This document shows, in pieces, positions 15,674 through 27,500 of a stretch of 64,000 bases of DNA. Below the pieces are notes generated by a model, which did not search any database, was not told where the DNA came from, and saw only the letters and a program-made list of their open reading frames with translations. Each line of letters begins with the position of its first letter. The stretch's first letter is position 1. The DNA lies in assembly GCF_023509015.1 (NCBI RefSeq), contig NZ_CP094975.1, positions 6,007,501-6,071,500 on the forward strand, written 5' to 3'. The position numbers and the translations under genes are program-made. This DNA comes from Pseudomonas abieticivorans (GTDB taxonomy: Bacteria; Pseudomonadota; Gammaproteobacteria; Pseudomonadales; Pseudomonadaceae).

Positions 15674-17669
15674 ATGTCCCTACCCAAGCATCACCTGGAA
15701 TTGCTCAGCCCCGCACGCGATGTCGCCATTGCCCGCGAGGCCATCCTGCACGGCGCCGACGCCATTTACATAGGCGGCCCCAGCTTCGGCGCGCGGCACA
15801 ACGCCAGCAACGAAGTCGGCGAAATCGCCCAATTGGTGGAGTTTGCCCGGCGCTACCATGCGCGGGTGTTCACCACCATCAACACCATCCTGCACGACGA
15901 CGAGTTGGAGCCGGCCCGCACGCTGATTCACCAACTGTACGATGCCGGCGTCGATGCGCTGATCGTGCAGGACCTGGGGGTGATGGAGCTGGATATTCCG
16001 CCCATCGAGCTGCATGCCAGCACCCAGACCGACATCCGCACCCTGGAGCGGGCGAAGTTTCTCGACCAGGCGGGCTTCTCGCAGTTGGTGTTGGCCCGCG
16101 AGCTGAACCTGCAAGAGATCCGCGCCATTGCCGACGAAACGGACGCGGCGGTCGAGTTCTTCATCCACGGCGCGCTGTGCGTGGCGTTTTCCGGCCAGTG
16201 CAACATTTCCCACGCGCACACCGGGCGCAGCGCCAACCGTGGCGACTGCTCCCAGGCCTGCCGCCTGCCCTACACGCTCAAAGACGACCAGGGCCGCGTG
16301 GTGGCGTTTGAAAAACACCTGCTGTCGATGAAAGACAACAACCAGAGCGCCAACATCCGCGCCTTGGTGGAAGCAGGCGTGCGCTCGTTCAAGATCGAGG
16401 GCCGCTACAAGGACATGGGCTACGTGAAGAACATCACTGCCTATTACCGCCAGCGCCTGGACGACGTGCTGCAAGACCGCCCGGACCTGGCGCGCGCGTC
16501 CAGCGGGCGTACCCAGCATTTTTTCCTGCCGGACCCTGAAAAAACCTTTCACCGCGGCAGCACCGACTATTTCGTCAGCGAGCGCAAGATCGACATCGGC
16601 GCCTTCGACACGCCCACCTTCACCGGTTTGCCGGTGGGCGTGGTCGAGAAAGTCGGCAAGCGTGACCTGCAGGTGGTCACCCATGAGCCACTGTCCAACG
16701 GTGACGGCCTCAACGTGCTGGTCAAGCGCGAAGTGGTGGGCTTTCGCGCCAACATCGCCGAGCCCAAGGGTGAGTTCGAAGAAGACGGTGAAAAACGTTA
16801 CCGCTACCGCGTCGAGCCCAATGAAATGCCGGCCGGGTTGAACCTCAAGCCCAACCACCCGTTGAACCGCAACCTGGACCACAACTGGCAGCACGCCCTG
16901 CAGAAAACCTCGGCCGAGCGCCGCGTGGGCCTGGCCTGGGTGGCTCGCTTGAGTGAAGCCCGCCTGGAACTGACCGCAACCAGCGAAGAAGGCATCACTG
17001 CCCAAGTGGCGCTGCAGGGGCCGTTCGGCGCGGCCAATAAGCCGGAACAGGCGCTGGAGCAATTGCGCGACCTGCTCGGCCAGCTGGGCACCACCCAGTA
17101 CCACGCCACGCACATCGAGCTGGATGCCCCGCAGGCGTTTTTCATTCCCAACTCACACCTCAAGGCGCTGCGGCGCGAAGCCATAGAGGCGCTGACCTCG
17201 GCCCGCATCAAGGCCCACCCGCGGGGCGGGCGCAAGGCTGAAACCACGCCGCCGCCGGTGTACCCGGAGTCGCACCTGTCATTCCTGGCCAACGTCTACA
17301 ACCAAAAGGCCCGCGACTTCTACCACCGCCATGGGGTCAAGCTGATCGATGCGGCCTACGAGGCCCATGAAGAAGCCGGCGAGGTGCCAGTGATGATCAC
17401 CAAGCACTGTCTGCGTTTTTCCTTCAACCTGTGCCCCAAGCAGGCCAAGGGTGTGACGGGCGTGCGCACCAAGGTCGCGCCCATGCAACTGGTGCACGGC
17501 GACGAGGTGCTGACCTTGAAGTTCGACTGCAAGCCGTGCGAGATGCACGTGATCGGCAAGATGAAGGGGCACATCCTCGACTTGCCGCAGCCGGGCAGCG
17601 GTAAAAACGTGGGTGGGGCATATCAGCCCCGAAGACCTGCTGAAAACCATCGTTCGCGCACCGCATTAA
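15674..17669 (+). CDS. rlhA: 23S rRNA C2501 hydroxylase RlhA (U32 family), with a 1-base frameshift near the 3' end
   Basis: A U32-family protein matching E. coli RlhA (YdcP), which is needed for 5-hydroxylation of C2501 in 23S rRNA. Landmarks: LELLSPARDVAIAREAILHG, GGPSFGARHNASNEVGEIAQ, IQADL-type core FFIHGALCVAFSGQCNISHA, SANRGDCSQACRLPY (conserved Cys), VRSFKIEGRYKDMGYVKNIT, and C-terminal LKFDCKPCEMHVIGKMKGHI. The reading frame should end PEDLLKTIVRAPH at TAA 17667-17669 (664 residues). One extra G at 17611-17613 shifts it, and the actual frame runs to 18106, antisense through the next gene. Only the last ~19 residues are affected. No strong ribosome binding site precedes ATG 15674. Confidence 0.9.
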
Positions 17670-17686
17670 ACCTGAGGGCGGGGTGC

Positions 17687-18403
17687 TCAGGCGCCCTGCC
17701 CACGGGCCTGCTGCTCCAGGTGCACCTGCAGGTCGGGGTCGATCTTCAAGGCTGCAGCCAACTCGTCCAGGTAATTGCGCTCGGCCTCCTGCTGATCGTC
17801 CACCAGCATCACGCTGGCCAAATACATCTCCGCGGCGATGCCAGGCTCGGTGGCAGAACGAGCCACGTCGGCGGCATCCAGCGGTTTGGCCACCTCATCG
17901 TCCAGCCATTGCTGCAGTTGCGGATCGTCGGTGTGCTTGCCGATTTCCGCAGAGATCATCTGCTGCTCCTTCTCATCGATATGCCCGTCGGCCTTCGCCG
18001 CGGCGATCAGTGCCCGCAGCACGGCATGGCTGTGGGCTTCGACCTCGGGGCCGGCGAGCATGTCGACGGTGCTGATCGCAGGCTGAGGCGCAGCGGCCTG
18101 TGGTGATGATGACGCCTGCTGGCGCTGCCAGGCCTGGTACGCCTGGAACGCCATCATGCCCAACGAGGCCAGTGCGGCGTAGTTCGTGCCCGAGCGGGCT
18201 TGCGGGGCGCCCGTGCTTGCCCGACTGCCGCCCAATAACCCGCCGAGCAAACCGCCCAGCCCACCGGCGCCCGCCGATGAGCCACCGCCCAACAGCCCAC
18301 CCAGCAAGCCACCCAGGCCGCCCGGTGCTGCGCCCGCCGAGGGTTGCGACATCGAGCCCTGCCCGGCCCGCAAGAGTTGTTCAAGCAGATCGCTGGTGTT
18401 CAT
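17687..18403 (-). CDS. DUF533 / TerB-like protein with Gly-Leu repeats
   Basis: A 238-residue protein with two halves. The N-terminal half holds two copies of GGLGGLLGGLLGG (about residues 28-60), separated by a Ser/Ala-rich linker, and then a short hydrophobic segment YAALASLGMMAFQAYQAW. The C-terminal half is an acidic all-helical TerB-like domain (ALIAAAKADGHIDEKEQQMI, then a mirrored second half). ATG 18403 (MNTSDLLEQLL) fits the family start; ATG 18415 is possible. Function is unknown; related proteins are thought to be inner-membrane associated. It is convergent with rlhA, 17 bp away. Confidence 0.85.
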   Translation of the reverse strand: MNTSDLLEQLLRAGQGSMSQPSAGAAPGGLGGLLGGLLGGGSSAGAGGLGGLLGGLLGGSRASTGAPQARSGTNYAALASLGMMAFQAYQAWQRQQASSSPQAAAPQPAISTVDMLAGPEVEAHSHAVLRALIAAAKADGHIDEKEQQMISAEIGKHTDDPQLQQWLDDEVAKPLDAADVARSATEPGIAAEMYLASVMLVDDQQEAERNYLDELAAALKIDPDLQVHLEQQARGQGA

Positions 18404-18516
18404 GGTGGCGTTCATCCGGTGATTATTGTTGGTCAGCAAACAATAGTTGCCGCCGGCGGATGTGCCATGACCGTTTGGCTGAGGCAATGGCGCTGCCTGA
18501 TGCGAGGTGTTGGCTG

Positions 18517-18582
18517 CTTCGCGGATAAATCCGCTCCTATGGCGAATTGCGAACACCTGTAGGCGCGGATTTATCCGCGAAG
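18517..18582. repeat. REPIN 1 (two inverted REP units)
   Basis: Two REP units in opposite orientation share the core CGCGGATAAATCCGC: one at 18519-18540, its inverse at 18560-18582. It lies between the DUF533 gene and tRNA-Sec. Similar pairs occur at 27836, 39162 and 48435. Confidence 0.8.
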
Positions 18583-18601
18583 GCCACGCCGCCCTTGTCA
18601 T

Positions 18602-18697
18602 TGGCGGAAGGCAGCAGGAGTCGAACCTGCCCAGGAACGGATGCCGTCCCCCACCGGGTTTGAAGCCCGGCCGCGCCACCGGGCGCGATTGCCTTCC
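18602..18697 (-). tRNA. selC: tRNA-Sec (anticodon UCA)
   Basis: A 96-nt tRNA with an 8-bp acceptor stem (GGAAGGCA with TGCCTTCC), an anticodon arm GGGCTTCAAACCC with anticodon TCA, a long variable arm, a T arm GCAGGTTCGACTCCTGC, discriminator G and an encoded CCA end. The long acceptor stem, UCA anticodon and large variable arm identify selenocysteine tRNA. Its 5' end is 6 bp past the selB stop on the same strand, so it is probably cotranscribed with selA-selB and processed out. Confidence 0.96.
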
Positions 18698-18703
18698 TTG
18701 AAC

Positions 18704-20617
18704 TCAGCCCCTGGGGGCCAGGGGGTTGTCGGCGCGCAGTTGGCGGTGCTCGCCCACACGCCGGGTCACGCCGATACGGTCCAGGTACTCGAGTATCTGG
18801 ATACTGCGCTTGCGGCCAAGGCCTGTGGCGTCGCGGAACGCGACCACCTGTAGACCACCGCCTTGGGCCGCCAGTTGCATCAGCATAGCCGTCAACTGGC
18901 GCAGCGTGGCGTCGGGGTAGAACAGGTCGGTCACTACCTGATGCACCTGGCCAAGGCGCGCCTGTTTACGCAATAGCAAACGCACACTGGCATCGGCGTG
19001 GGCCGTGGCGCCGGCCAGGGTGCGCACCCACGGTGGGTCGAACCGGCCTTGCAACAACAGCGGTTCAAGGCTGCGCCACAGTGTTTCATCCTCGGCGCTC
19101 AAGCGGGCCTTGTGTTCGGGCAGGTGCAACCAGGGGCCACTGGCGTGCAGTTGCGCGTCGGCCAGCAGCTCTTCGAGCACGCTGATAAACGCCGGGCGCT
19201 CCAAGGGCGTATTGGCATAGCGGCGCAGCCGGTCGCGGTCGGGGCCCAGTTGATCGGGTTCGGCCTGATGAAAGCGCACCAATGCGCCCAGCACTGAAGT
19301 TTTCAAGGCCTGCCAATGGGTTTCGCTGAACAGCAAAGGGCCTTGGCGGGTGGCGATCACGCAGATGCCGACAGGCAGTTGCCAGGTCGCGCGCAGGCGG
19401 TTGAATTGGCGCTCCAGGCGCTGCGGGGCCAGGCCTGCGTCACTGTTGGCGATCAACGGGGCGAGTGCCGCCTCAAGGCTTGCAGCGCTGGCCAAGGCCT
19501 GCAGTTGCGCCAACCGCTGCGGGCTGCGGCGCTGGCGCGCCGGGCCGAATGGGTCGAGTACCCGGCCGCCGCCCAGCGTGCGCTGCGCGCTTTGATCACG
19601 CAGCACCAGGCGGTCACCGTGCACTGCGTGCACCGGGGCATTGACCAGCAACTGGGCGAACATCCGTTCGCCCGGCGCAAGCCTTGGCCCCTGCAGCAAG
19701 GCCACGCGGGCGGTGACGTCCTGGGTGCCCAGGTGCAGGTGCACCGGGCTGAAATGCTCGAAGCTGCGTGCCTCGCTGGCCAGTAACTGTAACTCGATGT
19801 CCAGGCGTTGGGTGGGGGCATGTAGCCATTGGGCCAATAACCAGTCACCCCGGTGGATCTGCTCAAGGCTGAGCCGTTCGGCACTCAGGTTCACGGCCAC
19901 CCGTTGCCCGGCCTGGGCCTGGGCGGTGGCCTGGTTCTGCGCATGCAGGCCACGCACCCGCACCGGTTTGCCGGCGGCGCCCAGCAGCAGCGTGTCGCCG
20001 ACCATCACCTGCCCGGCCAGCGCGGTGCCGGTGACCACGATGCCGGCACCGGTAACGCTGAACGCACGGTCGATGGCCAGGCGAAAGCCCCCGCCGTCGC
20101 CACGCTGTTCGATGCTTGCGGCCAAGCGGCTCAGCGCCGTGCGAAGGGCCTCTATCCCCTGCCCCGTGACACTGGACACCACGAACGGTGTCGCGGCGGC
20201 ATAAGGGCCATCCGCCAACAGGGCCGCCACCTCGCCCTGCACGCGTTGCACTTGCTCGGCCTCGACCCGATCACACTTGCTGATCACCACGTGCAGGCGA
20301 GGTATGCCCAACAGTTGGACGATGGCCAGGTGCTCGCGGGTTTGCGGCATCACGCCGTCGTCGGCGGCCACCACCAGCAGCACCAGGTCAACGCCTTGGG
20401 CCCCGGCGAGCATGTTGTGGACGAAGCGCTCGTGGCCCGGCACGTCGATAAAACCGGTCAATGCCGCGCCCGGTTCAAGGGCGGCATACAGGTAGCCCAG
20501 GTCGATGGTCAGGCCACGCGCCTGCTCTTCGGGCCGACGGTCGCCCGCCTGGCCGGTCAATGCCTGCAGTAAAGCCGTCTTGCCATGGTCGATGTGCCCT
20601 GCGGTGCCGACGATCAC
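18704..20617 (-). CDS. selB: Selenocysteine-specific elongation factor SelB
   Basis: A 637-residue EF-Tu-like GTPase that delivers Sec-tRNA to UGA codons followed by a SECIS hairpin. G1 is [14 protein letters not shown], the switch and G3 are [13 protein letters not shown], and G4 is [13 protein letters not shown]-Tu-like domains follow ([20 protein letters not shown]), then four winged-helix repeats at the C-terminus that bind SECIS RNA (end: [20 protein letters not shown]). GTG 20617 was chosen: it overlaps the selA stop as GTGA, has AGGGGCG upstream, and gives the normal SelB N-terminus. The ATG at 20641 would add eight unusual residues. Confidence 0.95.
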   Translation of the reverse strand: MIVGTAGHIDHGKTALLQALTGQAGDRRPEEQARGLTIDLGYLYAALEPGAALTGFIDVPGHERFVHNMLAGAQGVDLVLLVVAADDGVMPQTREHLAIVQLLGIPRLHVVISKCDRVEAEQVQRVQGEVAALLADGPYAAATPFVVSSVTGQGIEALRTALSRLAASIEQRGDGGGFRLAIDRAFSVTGAGIVVTGTALAGQVMVGDTLLLGAAGKPVRVRGLHAQNQATAQAQAGQRVAVNLSAERLSLEQIHRGDWLLAQWLHAPTQRLDIELQLLASEARSFEHFSPVHLHLGTQDVTARVALLQGPRLAPGERMFAQLLVNAPVHAVHGDRLVLRDQSAQRTLGGGRVLDPFGPARQRRSPQRLAQLQALASAASLEAALAPLIANSDAGLAPQRLERQFNRLRATWQLPVGICVIATRQGPLLFSETHWQALKTSVLGALVRFHQAEPDQLGPDRDRLRRYANTPLERPAFISVLEELLADAQLHASGPWLHLPEHKARLSAEDETLWRSLEPLLLQGRFDPPWVRTLAGATAHADASVRLLLRKQARLGQVHQVVTDLFYPDATLRQLTAMLMQLAAQGGGLQVVAFRDATGLGRKRSIQILEYLDRIGVTRRVGEHRQLRADNPLAPRG

Positions 20618-22044
20618 GCGTTCGCCCCTGGCCCCGGCCATTGACCGAGCTGTGCCAGCCAGGCCGGCTCATCGTCCAGTTGGCGCAGGTCCAGCCACAG
20701 CGCATCGTCGTCAATGCGCCCCAGCACCGGGATCGGCAGGCTGCGCAGCGCGGCTTCCAAGTGTTGCAACTGGCGGCCGCGCAGGCGCTTGGACACCTGC
20801 GGGCGCAAGCACAAGGCCGCGCTGGGCAGGCGCGCTACCGGTTGGCTGCCGCTGCCGATCATGCCCAGCGCCGGCAAGGCGGCCACCACCCAGCCAGCCC
20901 CCATGGCCTGAGCCAACAGCGGGCGCAGGCGCTCGGCTTGGGCCAGGATGTCGGCCTGGGGCCGGGTCAGCAGGCGCAACGTGGTCAGGCGCTCGGCCAG
21001 GCGTTCGGGGTCGCGGTAAAGCCCCAACACCGCCTCAAGCGCCGCCAGGGTCAACTTGTCGACGCGCAAGGCGCGTTTGAGCGGGTTTTTCTTGATCTTG
21101 GCGATCAGGTCCTTGCGCCCTACGATCAACCCCGCCTGAGGGCCGCCCAGCAGCTTGTCGCCGCTGAAGGTGACGATATCGGCACCATCGGCCAAAGCCT
21201 GGCGTACCGTGGGCTCGGCGGGCAAGCCCCAGCGCGTCAGGTCCAGCAGGCTGCCGCTGCCCAGGTCCTCGAGCAATGGCAGGTCATGGGCGTGCGCCAG
21301 GGCAGCCAACGCAGGCGTCGGCACCTGCGCGGTAAAGCCCTGGATGCTGTAGTTGCTGGTGTGCACGCGCATCAGCAAGCCCGTGCGCGGGCCGATGGCC
21401 GCTTCGTAGTCGCGGGCGTGGGTGCGGTTGGTGGTGCCCACCTCGTGCAACTTCACGCCGGCGCGGGCCATGATGTCGGGGATGCGAAAGGCGCCGCCAA
21501 TCTCGATCAACTCGCCGCGCGAAATGATGCCTTCCTTGCGTGCGCCCAGGCTGTTGAGGGTCAGCAGCACGGCGGCGGCATTGTTATTGACCACGGTCAC
21601 GGCCTCGGCGCCCGTCAGTTCGCGAATCAGGCCTTCGATCAGGTCATCGCGGTCACCACGCTTGCCGGTGGCCAGGTCCAATTCCAGGTTCAACGGGTAA
21701 CGCGCGGCCTGCTGCACCGCCTCGATGGCGGCCTCGGGCAACAAGGCCCGCCCCAGATTGGTGTGCAGCACGGTGCCGGTGAGGTTGAACACCCGCCGTA
21801 CCTGGCTGGCATGCTGCACGGCCAGGCGCTCGCTGAGCCTTCCGGCCAACACCGGCGCGCTGATTTCAATGGCGCCCAGTTGGCCGGCGTGCACCGCCTC
21901 GCGCAGTTCATCCAGCAGGCGCCGCACGCTTGCCAACAAGGCATCGCGCCCGTAGCGTTCGGCCAATGGCTGGAAGGCTGCGCTGCGCAGCAGGCTGTCG
22001 ACCGAGGGCAGGCGCAGCGGTTGGGGGGCGGCTTGGGCGGGCAT
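20614..22044 (-). CDS. selA: L-seryl-tRNA(Sec) selenium transferase SelA
   Basis: A 476-residue PLP enzyme that converts Ser-tRNA(Sec) to Sec-tRNA(Sec) using selenophosphate. Landmarks: [65 protein letters not shown], the PLP lysine block [17 protein letters not shown] and [20 protein letters not shown]. The N-terminal SelA domain ([10 protein letters not shown]) is present. ATG 22044 has GGAGC upstream. It follows fdhE by 43 bp and overlaps selB, so the selenium genes are in the formate dehydrogenase operon. selD is not in the window. Confidence 0.95.
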   Translation of the reverse strand: MPAQAAPQPLRLPSVDSLLRSAAFQPLAERYGRDALLASVRRLLDELREAVHAGQLGAIEISAPVLAGRLSERLAVQHASQVRRVFNLTGTVLHTNLGRALLPEAAIEAVQQAARYPLNLELDLATGKRGDRDDLIEGLIRELTGAEAVTVVNNNAAAVLLTLNSLGARKEGIISRGELIEIGGAFRIPDIMARAGVKLHEVGTTNRTHARDYEAAIGPRTGLLMRVHTSNYSIQGFTAQVPTPALAALAHAHDLPLLEDLGSGSLLDLTRWGLPAEPTVRQALADGADIVTFSGDKLLGGPQAGLIVGRKDLIAKIKKNPLKRALRVDKLTLAALEAVLGLYRDPERLAERLTTLRLLTRPQADILAQAERLRPLLAQAMGAGWVVAALPALGMIGSGSQPVARLPSAALCLRPQVSKRLRGRQLQHLEAALRSLPIPVLGRIDDDALWLDLRQLDDEPAWLAQLGQWPGPGANA

Positions 22045-22087
22045 CAACGGGCTCCAGCAAGGGTTTACCCGAGTGTAGACGCTGTGC

Positions 22088-23011
22088 TCAATCGCCTCCC
22101 GGGGCCAGCATCAGGTTTGGCGCCAGCCGCTGGTAGCCTTCATGATCCAGGCGCATGTCCAGGGCCAGGGTGGCCAGGTCCGCCGACAGGGCTTCGGCGT
22201 CGGCGTCGTTTTCCAGGTAAATCTGCTTGAGGTAGCTGTTGCAACCCGGGCAGACCTCCGCGTTCAGCGGCGCGTGGCCGGTGGCGTGACGGTCGTTTTC
22301 AAGGCTGGTATAGGTCAGCCCCTTGCTCTGCTCGCAGTACACGCACTTGACCCGCACCACGTGCCATTCACAGGCACACAGCGAGCACACCAGGTAACGC
22401 AGGCCGTTGTACTTGCCGCGATGGCGGACCACCCCGGCCATCGCCGGCGAGCCGCACGCCGGGCACTGCGCCAGGCTGTCGCAAGGTTTTAGGGCGCCCA
22501 CGGGCAGGCTCAGCAACCAATGGCTCCACACAACCTGCAAGGCGGCCCCCAGGAAGGGCACCACGGCTGCCGGCAACGCGGCGTATTGGCCGCTCAACAA
22601 GGCGATGGCCCAGACTTTGCGCTGGCCGTCCTCGCTGCGCCGCAACCGTTCGACGGCCTGCTCGACCGCCGCGGTAGCGGGTCGGTAGCGGATCAGCAAG
22701 GCGTCCAGCCAGGCCAGCCAGTCGTCGCCGCGCACCAGGCTGTCGGCGGCCAGCGGTGGCAGGCCATGGGCCAGGCATTGCGCCAGGCGCGCTTGATCCA
22801 GGGGGCGATCGATGGGCGGTTGCTCAAGCAGCACCTGCTGCAGGTGGCACACCCCGGCGATCAGTTGCAGGTAGTCCGCCAGCCCATGCCCCTGGGCCAG
22901 GTGCTCCAGGCGCGCGGCGCGCAGGGCAAACAGGTTGCGCGGCGGCAGGTAAAGGAACGGCGGCGCCGTGGCGCTGGCTTCAATCTCACCGGGTTCGAGT
23001 ATCAGGCTCAT
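22088..23011 (-). CDS. fdhE: Formate dehydrogenase accessory protein FdhE
   Basis: A 307-residue cytoplasmic protein needed for maturation of respiratory formate dehydrogenase. The C-terminal rubredoxin-like metal site has four CxxC motifs: [23 protein letters not shown] and [10 protein letters not shown]. The N-terminal half is helical, with [20 protein letters not shown]. Its start overlaps the 3' end of fdoI by 26 bp, showing operon coupling. Confidence 0.94.
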   Translation of the reverse strand: MSLILEPGEIEASATAPPFLYLPPRNLFALRAARLEHLAQGHGLADYLQLIAGVCHLQQVLLEQPPIDRPLDQARLAQCLAHGLPPLAADSLVRGDDWLAWLDALLIRYRPATAAVEQAVERLRRSEDGQRKVWAIALLSGQYAALPAAVVPFLGAALQVVWSHWLLSLPVGALKPCDSLAQCPACGSPAMAGVVRHRGKYNGLRYLVCSLCACEWHVVRVKCVYCEQSKGLTYTSLENDRHATGHAPLNAEVCPGCNSYLKQIYLENDADAEALSADLATLALDMRLDHEGYQRLAPNLMLAPGGD

Positions 23012-23654
23012 CCTTTCCCCTTTTGACCAAGGCGTCGTCGCCGGTCATTTCACGGTACCACAGCGCATGGTGCTTCTTGGCCCAGGCGCGGCTGACCCAG
23101 CCATGCAGCATGGCGCTGATCGAGCCTTTGATCCAGATGCCGGCGTAAATATGAATGATAATGCTCAGCACCAGCACGAACGCCGCCGCCGCGTGCAGCA
23201 ACACCGCCAGGCGAATCGTGGTAATCCCGAAGTAACTGCTGAAGTACACCCGCCAGATCACCACGCCGCTGAACAGCAACGCCAGCATGCAGGCCAACAG
23301 CGTCCAGAACAATAGCTTTTGCCCCGGGTTGTACTTGCCAACGGGCGGCACCCCCTCCTCCTCGTTCTTGATCACCCGGTCAATGCGCTTGAGCCAGGGC
23401 CAGTCGTTGGCGATGAAGAAGTTGGCGCGCCAGAAGCGAATCACCAAGCCCAGAAACAGCAGGAACATCGCCACGCCCATGAACGGATGCAGGATGCGCG
23501 TCCAGGGGCCGCCGCCAAACAGCCCGCTGAGCCAGAACAGCGCCGGGTGGAACAGCGCCAGGCCCGACAGCGCCGCCATGAAAAACAGGATTGCTACCAG
23601 CCAGTGGTTGGTGCGTTCGTTGGCGTTGTAGCGCAGGATCGATTTGACGTTCAT
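22986..23654 (-). CDS. fdoI: Formate dehydrogenase, cytochrome b556 (gamma) subunit
   Basis: A 222-residue inner-membrane dihaem cytochrome b that passes electrons from the beta subunit to quinone. Four transmembrane helices are visible, with candidate haem-ligand histidines in [30 protein letters not shown] and [20 protein letters not shown]. Its ATG overlaps the fdoH stop as ATGA. The P. aeruginosa set is called fdnGHI/fdhE; whether this is the O or N type cannot be read from sequence. Confidence 0.94.
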   Translation of the reverse strand: MNVKSILRYNANERTNHWLVAILFFMAALSGLALFHPALFWLSGLFGGGPWTRILHPFMGVAMFLLFLGLVIRFWRANFFIANDWPWLKRIDRVIKNEEEGVPPVGKYNPGQKLLFWTLLACMLALLFSGVVIWRVYFSSYFGITTIRLAVLLHAAAAFVLVLSIIIHIYAGIWIKGSISAMLHGWVSRAWAKKHHALWYREMTGDDALVKRGKDEPDTRTR

Positions 23655-24592
23655 GGCCGATCATCCCCGGGTTGATTGGGATCGAACACCCGCACGGCCG
23701 GGTCAACGTGATGCACGCTGGTGTCCGACGCCTCGGGTACCTCGTCCTCTTCGACCCGCTGCGGGCCAATGCGCACGTAATGGAAGAACCCGGCCAGCAC
23801 TGCCAGGCCCATGGCCGCCAGGGCCAGGGGCTTGGTCAGGCCTTTCCACAGGCCCACCAACGGGCTGATCACCGGTTGGTCGGGCAAGCCTGCGTACAGC
23901 GAAGGCTGGTCGGCGTGGTGCAGCACGTACATCACGTGGGTGCCGCCGACGCCATCGGGGTCGTACAAGCCGGCCTGCTCGAAGCCCCGGGACTTGAGGT
24001 CGACGATGCGCTCGGCGGCGTGCACTTTCATGTCCTCCTTGGTGCCGAACACGATGGCGCCGGTGGGGCAGGTTTTCACGCAGGCAGGCTCCAGGCCCAC
24101 GGCCACGCGGTCCGAGCACAGGGTGCACTTGTAGGCCTTGTGGTCCTTTTGCGAGATGCGCGGGATATTGAACGGGCAGCCGGTGATGCAATAGCCGCAG
24201 CCGATGCAGTGGTCCTGGTTGAAGTCGACGATGCCATTGGCGTGCTTGATGATCGCCCCGGGGCTGGGGCAAGCCTTCAGGCAACCGGGGTCGGCGCAGT
24301 GCATGCAACCGTCCTTGCGGATCAACCACTCAAGGTTGCCGTCGCTGGGCTCGTGCTCGGTAAAGCGCATCAGGGTCCAGGTCTCGGCGCTCAGGTCGTG
24401 TGGGTTGTCGTAGGTGCCGAGGTTATGGCCCACCTCGTCGCGCAGGTCATTCCATTCCGAGCAGGCAACCTGGCAGGCCTTGCAGCCGATGCACTTGGTG
24501 GTGTCGATCAGCTTGGCGACCTCCTCCACCTGGCGCACCGAGGAAGGCTGCGTGGTAGTGGCCGAACGGGCGGTGATGTCTTGTATGGCCAT
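23651..24592 (-). CDS. fdoH: Formate dehydrogenase iron-sulfur (beta) subunit
   Basis: A 313-residue protein with four [4Fe-4S] cluster motifs: [41 protein letters not shown] and [11 protein letters not shown] with [10 protein letters not shown]. One C-terminal transmembrane helix ([18 protein letters not shown]) anchors it with the catalytic domain facing the periplasm. The ATG overlaps the fdoG TGA by one base (TGATG). It transfers electrons from the alpha subunit to cytochrome b. Confidence 0.95.
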   Translation of the reverse strand: MAIQDITARSATTTQPSSVRQVEEVAKLIDTTKCIGCKACQVACSEWNDLRDEVGHNLGTYDNPHDLSAETWTLMRFTEHEPSDGNLEWLIRKDGCMHCADPGCLKACPSPGAIIKHANGIVDFNQDHCIGCGYCITGCPFNIPRISQKDHKAYKCTLCSDRVAVGLEPACVKTCPTGAIVFGTKEDMKVHAAERIVDLKSRGFEQAGLYDPDGVGGTHVMYVLHHADQPSLYAGLPDQPVISPLVGLWKGLTKPLALAAMGLAVLAGFFHYVRIGPQRVEEDEVPEASDTSVHHVDPAVRVFDPNQPGDDRP

Positions 24593-27500
24593 CAGACTTT
24601 CTCCACGTTGACCAAAAAGGACTTGGATTCCGGGGTTTGGGAATTACCGTCGCCCAGGAACGGCACCAGGGTGTTGGTCAGGTAACCGTGCCGGGTGGTA
24701 CCGGTAAAGCCCCAGTGCAGCGGTATACCGACGTGGTGCACCACCTGGCCGTTGACCTGCAACGGCCGGATCCGCTTGGTGACCACGGCGACCGCCTCGA
24801 TGAACCCGCGCTTGGAGCTGACCCGCACGCGGTCACCGGCGACGATGCCTTTCTCTTTGGCCAGTACCTCGCCGATCTCCACGAACTGCTCGGGCTGGGC
24901 AATGGCGTTGAGCCGACAATGCTTGCTCCAGAAGTGGAAGTGCTCGGTAAGCCGGTAGCTGGTGGCCGCGTAGGGGTAGTCCTTGGCTTGGCCCAGGCTG
25001 TCCCACACCGAATCGAAGATGCGCGCGGCCGGGTTGCTGGTGGCCTTCTTGTTGTTGGGGTGCAGCGGGTTGATGCCGATCGGCGTCTCGAAGGGCTCGT
25101 AATGCTCGGGGAATGGCCCCTCGTTCATCTTGTCGACGGCAAAGAAGCGCGCCACCCCTTCGGGGTTCATGATGAACGGGTTCATGCCCGCCTCAGGCGG
25201 TACATCGGCCTTGTAGTCGGGCACGTCGGTGCCGCCCCAGCTCTTGCCGCTCCACCACACCAGGCGTTTGTTCGGCGCCCAGGGTTTGCCTTGCGGGTCG
25301 GCCGAAGCGCGGTTGTACAGGATGCGCCGGTTCATCGGCCAGGCCCACGCCCAGCCCAGGTGCTGCTTCATGCCGTAGGGGTCGCTGTTGTCGCGCCGGG
25401 CCATCTGGTTGCCTTGCTCGGTCCAACTGCCGCAGAAAATCCAGCACCCGGACGCGGTGCTGCCGTCGTCCTTGAGCTGGGCGAAGCCGGACAACTGCTG
25501 GCCGCCCTTGATGGCCGCGCCCGTGGCATCGGTGAGGTCGGCCGTCGCATAGCCATTGACCTCCTTGGCCAGCTCCTCGGGCGAGGGTTCATCGGCGATC
25601 TTGTATGGCCAGTCCAGCTTGAGAATCGGCTCGGCCCAGGCACCGCCCTTGGTCTGGTACAGGGTGCGCAGGCGATGGAACAAGCCACTCATGATCGCCA
25701 CGTCGGTGCGCGCCTCGCCTGGGCCATCGGCACCTTTCCAGTGCCATTGCAGCCAGCGGCTGCTGTTGACCAGCGAGCCGTCCTCTTCGGCAAAGCAGGT
25801 GGTGGGCAGGCGGATCACTTCGGTCTGGATACCGGCACTGTCAACGTCGTTGTAGGGCCCCACGTTGCGCCAGAACTCCGAGGTTTCGGTGGCCAGCGGG
25901 TCCATTACCACCAGCCACTTGAGCTTGGCCAATGCGGCCATCACCCGGTTCTTGTCGGGCAGCGCGGCGATCGGGTTGAAGCCTTGGCACATATACCCGT
26001 TCACCTTGCCCTGGCCCATCAGGTCGAACATTTTCAGGATGTCGTAGTTGGGGATGTCCAGCTTGGGCAGCCAGTCATAGCCCCAATGGTTGTCTGCCGT
26101 GGCATTGCCGCCGTACCAGGCTTTCATCAGGCTGACGTGGAACTTGCCGTAGTTCTGCCAGTACGAGAGCTGGCCGGGGCGCAACGGTTTCAGCGCCCGC
26201 TTGGCGATGTAGGCGTCGTAGTCCTGTTCGCCGTCCTGCGCCAGGGTCAGGTAGCCCGGCAACGCATTGGACAACAGCCCAAGGTCAGTCAGGCCCTGGA
26301 TGTTGGAGTGCCCGCGCAAGGCATTGACGCCCCCGCCGGGCATGCCCACGTTGCCCAGCAGCAACTGCACCATGGCTGCGCTGCGGATGATCTGCGAGCC
26401 GGTGGAGTGCTGGGTCCAGCCCAGGGCGTAGAGCATCGTCATGGTTTTGCCGGGCGCTGCGCAGGTGGCGATTTCTGCCCAGATCTTTTCCATGGCATCC
26501 ACCGGCATGCCACAGATCTGGCTGGAAAGCGCCAGGGTGTAGCGGCTGTAATGCTGTTTCATCAGTTGGTAGACGCAGCGCGGGTCTTGCAGGGTCGGGT
26601 CGACCTTGGCGTAGCCGTCTTCACCCAACTCATAACCCCAGCTGGACTTGTCGGTGTAGCTGCGCTTGGCCGCGTCGTAGCCGGTGAACAGACCGTCCTC
26701 GAAACCAAACCCGGCTTTGACGATAAAGGACACGTCGGTGTAGGCCCGCACGTATTCGTGCTGGATTTTGTCCTCGGTCAGCAGGTAATTGATCAACCCG
26801 CCCATGAAGGCGATGTCGCTGCCGGTGCGAATCGGCGCGTAGTAGTCGGCCACCGAGGCGGTACGGGTAAACCTGGGGTCCACCACGATCAGCCGGGCCT
26901 GGTTGTGCGCCTTGGCCTCGGTCACCCACTTGAAGCCGCAGGGGTGTGCTTCCGCGGCGTTGCCGCCCATCACCAGGATCAGATTCGCGTTGGCGATATC
27001 GGTCCAGGTATTGGTCATGGCACCACGGCCGTACGTCGGGGCAAGACTTGCCACCGTCGGGCCGTGTCAGACACGCGCCTGGTTATCGAACCCCAGCATG
27101 CCCAAATTGCGAATGACCTTGTGGGTCAGGTAGCCGGCTTCGTTGGAGGCCGCCGAAGCCGCGAGGAAACCGGTGGTCAACCAGCGGTTCACCGTTTGGC
27201 CCTGGGCATTTTTCTCGACGAAGTTGGCGTCGCGGTCGGCTTTCATCAACTCGGCCACGCGGTCCAGGGCCTGGTCCCAACTGATGCGGGTCCACTGCGT
27301 GCTGCCGGGCTTGCGCACCTGCGGGTATTGCAGGCGGCTGGGGCTATGGATGAAGTCCAAGAGGCCCGCACCTTTGGGGCACAGGGTGCCACGGTTGACC
27401 GGGTGGTCGGCGTCGCCCTCGATGTGGATGATCGACTGGGCGACGTTTTTCGCCCCATCGCCCTGGCTGTACATGATCAGCCCGCAACCCACCGAGCAGT

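Noticed and set aside
20461..22230. A 589-codon open frame on the plus strand
   Set aside because: Antisense to selA and the selB start; repetitive Gln/Gly/Ala composition without motifs.
27067..27069. TGA in fdoG as a nonsense mutation
   Set aside because: The context equals the known Sec position, and selA, selB and tRNA-Sec are in the same operon.
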